A DNA stretch of 64,000 nucleotides, taken from the NCBI GenBank assembly GCA_905480605.1, contig CAJQRD010000072.1, forward strand, positions 30,863 through 94,862, in the 5' to 3' direction. This document shows positions 55,901 through 62,799 of the stretch, piece by piece (the first letter of the stretch is position 1; the number at the start of each line of letters is the position of its first letter). The translations under genes were made by a program, and so were the position numbers. The DNA comes from an uncultured Saprospiraceae bacterium. GTDB taxonomy: Bacteria > Bacteroidota > Bacteroidia > Chitinophagales > Saprospiraceae. Under the pieces are notes generated by a model. It did no database searches. It was not told the DNA's origin and was given only the letters and a program-made list of their open reading frames with translations.

Positions 55901-56193
55901 GTTTTCAAGCTAAGTTTCTAATTCCAATGGCAATTTCAGTAGCATATGGACTAATGGTTGGTACATTCATTCTCCTAGTACTAATACCTGCCTTATTGAT
56001 GATATCAAACAGAATAAAAAGAACTGCGGTGTCATTCTATGAAGGTGAATATCTGTCTGCAGAAATTATCGAACCAGCTACTGAAGGACGGAAAAACTAC
56101 TTCCTGTTGTATGTGATATCAGCACTCTTTATGATAATCGCCTTCTCACTTTTAGTTATGGCTATTTTAAAACTTACTGACTTTCTCATATAA
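52963..56193 (+). CDS. RND family efflux permease (AcrB/HAE1 type)
   Basis: The 1076-residue length and twelve-helix layout fit the hydrophobe/amphiphile RND pumps: helix 1 at 12-30, porter loop with GSSPEEIEEGIVSKIEENLKGL, helices 2-6 from about 325, the proton-relay helix 4 with GMIVVIGILVDDGVVISENIYQR, and the second half from about 525 with helices 8-12 after 860 (GVIALIGIFVNDALVFITTFND). It uses the proton gradient to expel substrates with the adaptor and TolC. Substrate range cannot be read from the sequence. The tolC start codon follows the stop directly. Confidence 0.94.
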   Translation: MRSIVQYFIKNEIAGNILMILLFIMGLFGLSQMKTTFFPEVESRNISIQAIYPGSSPEEIEEGIVSKIEENLKGLTGVERVTSISSENSASLTVEVLKGYDTDLVLQDVKNAVDRVSSFPVNMEPLTIFKQENLGRVLTFAIYGDIPLMALKKIARKAEDELLAFEGLSKITLEGFPEEEIEITFREKDLRAYNVTFAEAAARVRSSNLEVTGGTIKTETEELLIRANNKSYVAKDLQDIVVKFNPNGGVVRLSQIADINDRWKDNPSRSYINGQLGVIITVQNTLEEDLLTIANHVKEYVSEFNQKNEEVQAKVISDASITLTQRIELLTNNGIIGFIIVLLLLSMFLHYRLAFWVALAIPISFAGMFLFASLLGVTLNVISLFGMIVVIGILVDDGVVISENIYQRYEEGQSAVQATINGTMEVLPAVFSAIITTVIAFSAFFFIDGRLGDFFREMAIVVIFSLVFSLVEGALILPAHIAHSKALKRENKPNAIMKGLDNIMVFLRDKTYGPILKWAVKYNWPTLAICVACLFMTIGALRGGLIKSTFFPVIPRDSFNVTLKLSAGTRENQTTDILNKIEKVINEIDDEISKDRFNNEFKIIKNIRKNIGPSTYQGSMSVELLDGETRGDLSARLIIEKIRERLGPVPEAETLTFGGGNTFGKPVSISLLGTDGDQVAEAIDALKINLRKIPDLKDIVDNNQEGLKEVKLNLTPKAEVLGFTLNDIVSQVRQGFFGAEAQRLQRGEDEIRVWLRYDLTDRSDISDLADMRIRSDSGQSIPLRELATFETKRGVIDIFHLDGEREVRVEADLLNDKVSVSDVLSDIKTLIVPEVLKDYPGVRASYEGEDREQKKTQTSLQIVMPIIFLLMFFVIVLTFKSVSQALIVFALIPFGFIGVGLGHYVQGLPISLFSILGVIALIGIFVNDALVFITTFNDKIKAGVPLEEAVIETGKSRFRPILLTSITTVAGLAPLILEKSFQAKFLIPMAISVAYGLMVGTFILLVLIPALLMISNRIKRTAVSFYEGEYLSAEIIEPATEGRKNYFLLYVISALFMIIAFSLLVMAILKLTDFLI

Positions 56194-57525
56194 ATGACAG
56201 TTATGATAAAAATGAAATTTTATATAATTCTCTCTATACTTTTTTTCAATACAGTATTGAATGCGCAAGAAGTTATGCGTTTACAAAAAGCTATTTCTTT
56301 AGGTTTGGAAAACAACTATGGAATTAAGATAGCTGAAAAATTTATTGAAATAGCAGACAACAACAACACATGGTCGAAAGCAGGAAAAGGGCCGATTGTT
56401 GACCTCGTCGGTACATTCAATAGTGGATTGACTGAAGATCAAAACCCTGCAAGTTTTTTACAAGGTACTTTTTTCAATGGTGGTCTTAACCTTGGAATCG
56501 ATGTCAATTGGGCCTTATACAATGGCGGAAGGGTTAAGCTGAACAAAGAACAGTTTGATCTTGCGACGAATCAAAGGACTCTAGAAAAGCAAACTGAAAT
56601 TCATAATTTGCTGAGATTAATCTATCAGCAATACTATGATGTTATTTATCAGAAAGAGCAATTTGATGTATTACAACGCAGCAAGGATGTTTCTGCAAAT
56701 AAATTAAAATACGAAGAAGCCAGGCATGAGTATGGTGCAAGCAATACATTCAACATTGTGCAATTTGAATCTGCGGTATTAAGTGATTCAACTGGTTTAG
56801 TAAACCAACAACAACGTATAGAACTTGCAGAACGCACGCTTCTCAAAACATTAAACTTATCTGGTTATAAATCATTTAAATACGAAGAAAAGTTAAGTAC
56901 ACAAGTCGAAGAGTTAGATCCAGTAAAACTAAAATCTAAATTAAAACAAGAAAACTTCACTTTAAAAAGTGTTGAATTACTTAAGTCAATAAACAGACTA
57001 AACACAAGAATTCAACAATCATTCAACAAACCAACTGTCAATTTGAATGGAGGACTAAGTGTGGCTCAAAATGGATTCAAATTCTTCGCCGACAACCCAC
57101 AGACAGGAGAGCCATTTGGTTTTCAAGACAGTCGACGTTATAATGGTTCAGTGAATTTGTCTTTGAGATATAATCTTTTTGATGGCGGCCAAACAAAAAC
57201 GGATATTCAAAGTGCTAAGATTCAAGAAGAGGTAGATGAACTTACATACATGGAAGCGCAAGCCGAGCTAAACAATCAATTGGACATTTTGATAAACAAT
57301 TACAACAGACAAGTAGAAGTACTTAATTTATGGGATCAGCAAATTCAACTGGCTCAAAAAAACATGGACATAACTGAAGCAAGGTTTAAAGCAGGACAAG
57401 TGACTTCCATTGATTTTCGAAATATTCAAACGCAATACATCAATACAGCTTTTGGGAAAGTTGGAGCTATTTATAATTTGATTTTAACTAAGAGTGAGAT
57501 AGATTATTTGGTGGGGCAAGGTTAG
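56194..57525 (+). CDS. TolC family outer-membrane efflux protein
   Basis: The 443-residue product has a signal peptide (about 1-24, ending LNAQ) and the duplicated TolC outer-membrane-efflux domain: long helices with LEKQTEIHNLLRLIYQQYYDVIYQ and a second copy with TYMEAQAELNNQLDILINNYNRQV, plus beta segments (LGIDVNWALYNGGRV; LSLRYNLFDGGQTKTDIQ). The ATG follows the pump stop codon without a gap, so translation is probably coupled; Met4 and Met7 are also possible starts. The stop codon TAG lies inside the heptamer array, so the repeat has reached the end of the gene. Confidence 0.92.
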   Translation: MTVMIKMKFYIILSILFFNTVLNAQEVMRLQKAISLGLENNYGIKIAEKFIEIADNNNTWSKAGKGPIVDLVGTFNSGLTEDQNPASFLQGTFFNGGLNLGIDVNWALYNGGRVKLNKEQFDLATNQRTLEKQTEIHNLLRLIYQQYYDVIYQKEQFDVLQRSKDVSANKLKYEEARHEYGASNTFNIVQFESAVLSDSTGLVNQQQRIELAERTLLKTLNLSGYKSFKYEEKLSTQVEELDPVKLKSKLKQENFTLKSVELLKSINRLNTRIQQSFNKPTVNLNGGLSVAQNGFKFFADNPQTGEPFGFQDSRRYNGSVNLSLRYNLFDGGQTKTDIQSAKIQEEVDELTYMEAQAELNNQLDILINNYNRQVEVLNLWDQQIQLAQKNMDITEARFKAGQVTSIDFRNIQTQYINTAFGKVGAIYNLILTKSEIDYLVGQG

Positions 57526-57583
57526 GAATTAGGAATTATGAATTATGGATTATGGATTATGAATTATGGGTTATGGGTTATGG
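57521..57583. repeat. Heptanucleotide tandem repeat array at the tolC stop codon
   Basis: Nine consecutive 7-base units: GTTAGGA, ATTAGGA, ATTATGA, ATTATGG twice, ATTATGA, ATTATGG, GTTATGG twice. The first unit contains the TAG stop codon of the TolC gene (57523-57525). A looser related repeat (TTAATGAGTAAT twice) follows at about 57599-57624. Confidence 0.92.
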
Positions 57584-57941
57584 GTTTTTAATTAATAGTT
57601 AATGAGTAATAATTAATGAGTAATGTTCCCCTACGTTTTTTCAAAAGTTCTGTGAATAAAATTAAGTATAAGACTTATGTTCACCTTCGTTTTCTTATGG
57701 GAACTTGAGTAAACGACAATTATGAATAAAACTTCAATTAATCTTATAATTAAGAAAAATCAAACCCTTTATTTAGCTTTAATACATATATGCAACCAAT
57801 AATATAATAAATGCCTTATATTCTCTGTGTAACTCCGAGTCTTCTTTGTGAACTCTGTGATAAAATGAATGTTCAATATAGAAGATACATTTACAAAAGT
57901 TACAACCTGCCCTTTACTACAAATTGAAAACTTAAACCTTA
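57526..57941. other. Intergenic region after the efflux operon
   Basis: This 416-base stretch between convergent genes holds the heptamer array and the related TTAATGAGTAAT copies at its left end. The rest is AT-rich with no ORF, RNA gene or clear terminator hairpin that I can support. Confidence 0.5.
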
Positions 57942-59573
57942 TTACTTACAAGCATTAATTTCAGATTTAAATGTTTCCAGCCCTACCCTAACAGACTTAA
58001 GATCATCAAACATAACCTCAAACTTATTTGTATACTCAAGTTTGCCTTTTTCATTATGCTTGGTAAATACTTTTTCCTTCAAACGGGATGCAAGTACTAG
58101 TGAAATATCGTTACCAGAAATATCTAATTCCAAGAGATTTTCATCAACATCATAAAGGTTAAATTCATATTCAGAAGATTTACTTTTTTCTAAATCTACA
58201 ATACTAAATATATACGAGCATTCTTTTTCCTCAACTTTGGTCAAAGTTTGTTGATATCTATCATGTATTACCAAGTCTTCAAAATCTTTCGAAATTACAA
58301 CCAGTGTAGTTGGCTCAAAAGTTTGTTTGCATTGCTCAACAACTCTCGGAATAAGTTCGGCTATATACTCTGACGAACTAAGATCAGCTAGGTTAAACTT
58401 GAACTTGTTATTATATTTCTTCAAAACTTCATCCTCGTACATACCAATGAATTTTGTATTGTTAACAGTTTGGAAACTAACATCCTGATCCTTCCCATTA
58501 AATTTTAATTTTAAAGAGCTTGCGTTAACATCACCCCAATTAAAATGATAGCTCTTGGTTTTATCTTTTTCTGAGATTTCAATTTCTGAATCGCAAGAGC
58601 CAGAAATATTAACTCTGCTAATGTCAATGCTAGAAATTAATCCATTTAATTCTTCCACACATTCGCTACAATTTGAAACATCATTTAAACGCGAACTATA
58701 TACAGGTTCAAACTCCTTTATAGCATTTTCAATCAATGATTTAAATAAAAAAGCATTAGTAGGTGAAGCGAAATAAATTTTCAGTTTATTATCGTAAGAG
58801 TATTCACCATTGTCATTTAATGTAATTTTCTTGGCCTTATCGTTTGTTTTCAAAACATTAAAAACTTGTGCGTCTTTCGTATCTACCTTAATTGATCTAT
58901 CATCAATATTACCAAGTGAAAATATATATTTAAAGACTTCTTGTTTTTTGCCATTCGAATAATCCAAATCGAATGTTACCATATCTTCTTCACTTACAGA
59001 AAAATTTAGCTCCTGAAGAGCTGTAGCATTATCTTTATATTTCACATCACCAACAATTTCGTTTATCGCTTCGACAAGTTTACTAGATGTATACGGTTCC
59101 ATAATAATCAAATCCCAAGATTTGGATGCAAGTGAAATCAATTCTTGAAATATTTTTTCCAAGTCTCTTAATTCATCAATACCTGAACACCGCAATTTAA
59201 CTTCATCTACATATTTTGATTTACCGTCGTCTTCAGTCTTTAAAATAAAATCTCCATCCGCACAATTTAAGATAAGCGCCATTTCAGATTTCTTAATCTT
59301 ACGCTCTATTTTAGATTTATTCAAAAAAGAAAGATTAAACAGATAGGTGGAGGTTGAAATTTTTCCCTTCTTAATATTTTCCTCTTCAACAATAACTTCA
59401 ATTATTGATAATTCATCATTCAGTGTTTTAATCACTTGCTTATAAATAGTCTTATCAGTTACGATTTTCGAAACAATTTGATTGGCCTCTTCCACTATGG
59501 AAGTGATATTTGATTGAGCTGTTAAGCATGATAAACCAATAAGCAGATAAAGAAGTGTTAAAATTTGTTTCAT
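57942..59573 (-). CDS. Secreted protein made of four divergent repeats, function unknown
   Basis: After a signal peptide (1-19, ending SCLTAQ) the 543 residues divide into four modules of about 126-139 residues. A strand of the type YxFNL recurs at 77-81, 216-220, 342-346 and 469-473, and a second motif of the type YxNKxKxxF follows about 40 residues later (120-128, 258-268, 386-394, 514-522), then a helix with Leu/Ile/Glu spacing (for example AFLFKSLIENAIKEF). Cys residues are sparse apart from NCSECVEE (301-308) and a C-terminal Cys. There is no lipobox and no T9SS sorting domain, so it is probably periplasmic. I recognise no family; repeated ligand-binding or scaffold modules are a guess. 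Confidence 0.75.
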   Translation of the reverse strand: MKQILTLLYLLIGLSCLTAQSNITSIVEEANQIVSKIVTDKTIYKQVIKTLNDELSIIEVIVEEENIKKGKISTSTYLFNLSFLNKSKIERKIKKSEMALILNCADGDFILKTEDDGKSKYVDEVKLRCSGIDELRDLEKIFQELISLASKSWDLIIMEPYTSSKLVEAINEIVGDVKYKDNATALQELNFSVSEEDMVTFDLDYSNGKKQEVFKYIFSLGNIDDRSIKVDTKDAQVFNVLKTNDKAKKITLNDNGEYSYDNKLKIYFASPTNAFLFKSLIENAIKEFEPVYSSRLNDVSNCSECVEELNGLISSIDISRVNISGSCDSEIEISEKDKTKSYHFNWGDVNASSLKLKFNGKDQDVSFQTVNNTKFIGMYEDEVLKKYNNKFKFNLADLSSSEYIAELIPRVVEQCKQTFEPTTLVVISKDFEDLVIHDRYQQTLTKVEEKECSYIFSIVDLEKSKSSEYEFNLYDVDENLLELDISGNDISLVLASRLKEKVFTKHNEKGKLEYTNKFEVMFDDLKSVRVGLETFKSEINACK

Positions 59574-59707
59574 GGGTAATTATATCTAATAGTTAATTTG
59601 AATATCAGTAATTAGCTGATTTCAAATATAAAGAAAAGTACTTTAATGTATAATCGTATTGACGCCATTAAAGTTGGAGAAATAATGCAAAAATGCTACT
59701 GATATTC

Positions 59708-61210
59708 TCACACTTTCTTACAAAACTCCTCCCAAATCCGAACCATAGCCCAAGTATCTAGCTTGCAATATTCTAAAAGGTCCATTTCAACTTGATTTTC
59801 ATTGCCTGCAAATTTATCAGAAAATATCAAATCACGATATGTCGTCATTGCCTGTCCCCCGTTCTGTATATTGAGATCCTTGTATGATAAATCAGGACAC
59901 ATAACTGGAAGCACTGCTTTAATAGAAGCACTGCCTTTGAAATCTTTGTGCACATAATATCCATTAGCGACTATATCCATCAAGTCATAAATACGTTTAT
60001 TCAATGAAATCAAGAAATCGTTTAGTCCAGGAACCATATCTGCCAATTCTTTGGTTCTTGAAGATTCGAATGGTTTGTACCAAACTATTACTGAGCCTGC
60101 ATCACCAATATCCTCTCTAAGTTTAGAGGCTACAGATTGCATTGGTGGATCAATTGATTTATGTAAATATTCCTTATGAATAGGATCCGCATCCTTGCTT
60201 GTGATGATGTGCAATGAATATTGGAAAACAACTTGTTGATGTGGCGATGTTCCATCATATTTAGGTATTGCAGCAGGAAGTGTTTCGTAGTCCAGGAAAT
60301 ATAGTGGATACACAAGTTTATCCAATTCCGCTTGAATCTTATCTGCTAGAATTATCTCTTCATTATTGACATATGTTTGCCATTGCCAAAGTCTCATTTT
60401 ATTGAACTTTGACAAATCTTTAATCTGAGAAAATTGTAAGATATTTTGATCTTCCAATTCTCTGAGAAGTGTAGGTGAGTTTCCAATTCTATAAATATCA
60501 TACACAGAATACTCCGGCGTATCAGGATACAAATAAGAAAATACTCCGCAATGCTTTTTGCGTGGCTTAATTTTACAAGAACAAGATTTAGGTGCATCAG
60601 TCAAATGAATTGTATTATAAGCAACGTTAATATCTGCATTAAGTGATTCTTCCATGTTAATCAAATCAGCAGTTATTTCAGTAATAGCAAATAGTTCATC
60701 AATATTTATTTCGCCATTTTTTATATATTTTTTATTAAGTTGAATAAGAAATACATTTGCTATTTTCATACCCAATCTTTTGAGCAATATTCTTTGAAAA
60801 CCTGCGTCATAAAGATGTTCGTCTTTCATTTTTCCACCCTCAGTATCTTGTTGAGATGTACTTGACTTTACTTCATATATATCCCAGGCTTGTAGCTTAT
60901 CATTCCAATCTAAGATATCAACCATCGCATAGAGTTCTTTATCTGAAAAAGTCGCTTGGAATATCGTTTGATTACCCTCTTCTATTAATTGCTTAGTTGT
61001 CGTTACTGCCTTTTCATGATAAGATTTGACCTGTACACCATTAGGGAAACTTTCCCTAGCCCAATCTTCGACCTCTGCACCTTGTTCAATCAATCCTTGC
61101 ACAAAAGGATCAATCTCTTGGTTTGATAAAACGTCAGGCATGTTTTTAACAAACCAAGCATAAGATGAGCATTCCTTGTACTTAAGAAAATCTGATTTGG
61201 TGAGTAGCAT
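59708..61210 (-). CDS. DUF2779 protein: Cas4/RecB-like nuclease fused to a DnaQ-like exonuclease domain
   Basis: The 500-residue product matches DUF2779. The N-terminal half has a PD-(D/E)xK core (D98 in AMVDIL, E113-V-K115 in IYEVKSST) with an iron-sulfur-type Cys set (C14 in KYKECSSYAW and CSC...C around 205-218), as in Cas4 and AddB nucleases. The C-terminal half has an RNase H/DEDD-like core (D307 and E309 in FLDYETLP, D485 in EYCKLDTWAMVRIW). It is probably a DNA or RNA processing nuclease; function is unknown, though such fusions are found in repair and defence contexts. It is not beside cas genes. Family firm, role open. Confidence 0.85.
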   Translation of the reverse strand: MLLTKSDFLKYKECSSYAWFVKNMPDVLSNQEIDPFVQGLIEQGAEVEDWARESFPNGVQVKSYHEKAVTTTKQLIEEGNQTIFQATFSDKELYAMVDILDWNDKLQAWDIYEVKSSTSQQDTEGGKMKDEHLYDAGFQRILLKRLGMKIANVFLIQLNKKYIKNGEINIDELFAITEITADLINMEESLNADINVAYNTIHLTDAPKSCSCKIKPRKKHCGVFSYLYPDTPEYSVYDIYRIGNSPTLLRELEDQNILQFSQIKDLSKFNKMRLWQWQTYVNNEEIILADKIQAELDKLVYPLYFLDYETLPAAIPKYDGTSPHQQVVFQYSLHIITSKDADPIHKEYLHKSIDPPMQSVASKLREDIGDAGSVIVWYKPFESSRTKELADMVPGLNDFLISLNKRIYDLMDIVANGYYVHKDFKGSASIKAVLPVMCPDLSYKDLNIQNGGQAMTTYRDLIFSDKFAGNENQVEMDLLEYCKLDTWAMVRIWEEFCKKV

Positions 61211-61328
61211 TTAATTCTTGATTTAGTTACGACGAAGTGAGATAAGTCACTTTGCTCTTTTTTTATTTACTTACTTTACCTTAGGAATTATTATTTGTGT
61301 CATACTTTCAACACGCAAGCACCACTAA

Positions 61329-62222
61329 TTACTCATTACTATTTCGCTTCCACTCGTCTCGAATATCATCGGATATCGTTCCACTACCATCATGTTTCCA
61401 ACCAGGAGGTTTGACGAAGTATTTCATTCTATTAATGACAGATGTTTTTGAGGTGAATACATCTTTAAACATACTTATCCACTCATGAAAAGCTACGTAC
61501 AATGGATTGAATGAAGAGATGTTTTTTACAAGGCCATAAATTGGTTTTTCTTTTTCTTGTATAAAAGTCCCTAACCATCTATCCCAAATAATAAAGATAC
61601 CCGCATGGTTTCTGTCTAAATATTGTGGATTGGTGGCATGATGAACTCTATGGTGAGAAGGCGTATTAAAAACAGCTTCAAACCACCTTGGCATTTTATC
61701 AATAAACTCTGTATGTATCCAGTATTGATATATTAAACTGATAGACATTTGTGCCACTATCATTACAGGATGAAATCCTAACAATGGCAGTGGTAGCCAA
61801 AAAACAAATGAAATAAATGTTCCTGGCCAAGTTTGTCGCAAAGCAGTACTTAAATTATATTTTTGAGAAGAATGGTGTGTTACATGACTTGCCCAGAAGA
61901 ATCGGCTCTCATGACTGGTCCTGTGAAAGCAGTAATAAATAAAATCTTCGATTACTAAAATTAGAAGCCATGTCCACCAGGCAAAGGGAAGCGTAATCAA
62001 GCGAAAATTTTCATACACAAAAAAGAATGCACCTATAACCATTACTTTACTGAAAACACCTAATAAAACATTACCTAACCCCATAGCAATAGAGGTAAAA
62101 GCGTCTTTTGCATCATAAGCGTTTGCTTTTTCTCTTGTATCAGCTATTATTTCAATAATAATCGTAAGGATAAAAAAAGGTATAGCATAGTATATAAAAT
62201 TTGGCAATTCAGGTACTTCCAT
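61329..62222 (-). CDS. Sterol desaturase / fatty acid hydroxylase family membrane protein
   Basis: The 297-residue product has hydrophobic helices and the family's His-box iron-binding motifs: HRTSHESRFFWASHVTHHSSQKYNLSTALRQTW, then HTEFI, and TPSHHRVHHATNPQYLDRNHAG with IWDRWLGTF. Members hydroxylate or desaturate lipids in the membrane, often acyl chains or carotenoids; the substrate is unknown. The stop codon lies in a short heptamer-like repeat (AGTAATG AGTAATT AGTGGTG on the minus strand), so the last residues (NSNE) may be repeat-derived. Confidence 0.9.
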   Translation of the reverse strand: MEVPELPNFIYYAIPFFILTIIIEIIADTREKANAYDAKDAFTSIAMGLGNVLLGVFSKVMVIGAFFFVYENFRLITLPFAWWTWLLILVIEDFIYYCFHRTSHESRFFWASHVTHHSSQKYNLSTALRQTWPGTFISFVFWLPLPLLGFHPVMIVAQMSISLIYQYWIHTEFIDKMPRWFEAVFNTPSHHRVHHATNPQYLDRNHAGIFIIWDRWLGTFIQEKEKPIYGLVKNISSFNPLYVAFHEWISMFKDVFTSKTSVINRMKYFVKPPGWKHDGSGTISDDIRDEWKRNSNE

Positions 62223-62561
62223 ATTTTTTTTTAAGAACGAGGTATCAAATTTATACTTGAAACTATGCGAATATATCTAGAATTTGGAACATCCTAAACT
62301 TTAGTCCATTTTCAAAAGCATGCTGATTGCTATCTCATTCATTCAAATTAAGTATGTGCCTTGTTGCTGCTTGCTTTTTAATCTTAAGCTACAATTCCAT
62401 TGATTCTCTCAAATCTGAAAAGGTACTTGAATATAAGATATATGTTGTATGCATAATATAAGTTTAACGCTTAATGCCAAACTCCGTTCCCTTGGGGTGA
62501 GAATATTCGAATAAACGACGCCCACACCTCAAACGTGATACTCATAATTTCACCTATGCAC

Positions 62562-62600
62562 ATAAAAAAAGGAGCTTAACTATTACCGTTAAACTCCTTT
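62562..62600 (-). terminator. Terminator of the disrupted tRNA gene
   Basis: On the minus strand, directly after the tRNA 3'-end fragment, GGAGTTTAAC pairs with GTTAAGCTCC (one wobble) around a short loop and is followed by a run of seven Ts. It is the natural terminator of the tRNA transcript. Confidence 0.8.
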
Positions 62601-62607
62601 CCGTTTC

Positions 62608-62631
62608 GTCGGGGCGAGAGGATTCGAACCT
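62608..62631 (-). other. tRNA 3'-end fragment, likely attachment site (attL/attR)
   Basis: Read on the minus strand this is GGTTCGAATCC followed by TCTCGCCCCGAC: the T-loop, the 3' half of the T-stem and the acceptor 3' strand of a tRNA. The T-stem 5' strand needed to pair (AGAGG) is replaced by CTAGG, and no anticodon or D arm exists upstream, so only about 24 bases of the tRNA are present. Similarity to the T-arm and acceptor end of tRNA-Pro is the best guess at its identity. A tyrosine recombinase begins 170 bases away, the usual arrangement for elements that integrate into tRNA 3' ends. Confidence 0.75.
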
Positions 62632-62799
62632 AGTGTTTGTTAGGACTTAAAAAACGACCAAAAAGGCATAAAAACATAGTATTATAGGAATTTTAAGCAT
62701 ATTTAGACAAAGAAAAGATTAAGATAGACTAAGAAAAGCGACAACCCAGACGACAACTGACTAAAAATTCATATATCTTTATTCTACAATTAAGATACA

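Larger units (their letters stand above)
62223..62799. other. Intergenic region up to the integrase, with the element boundary
   Basis: This 577-base stretch has no ORF of note up to 62560. It then carries the tRNA terminator (62562-62600), the tRNA 3'-end fragment (62608-62631) and about 170 bases of AT-rich sequence before the integrase. That last part contains short direct repeats (GACAAC twice at about 62742-62757, AAGAAAAG twice) which could be arm-type integrase sites. Confidence 0.55.

Noticed and set aside
57521..57624. CRISPR array
   Set aside because: Continuous 7-base period and no unique spacers; no cas genes in the window.
62608..62680. Complete tRNA gene
   Set aside because: Only T-loop and acceptor end are present; no anticodon or D arm upstream and the T-stem cannot pair.
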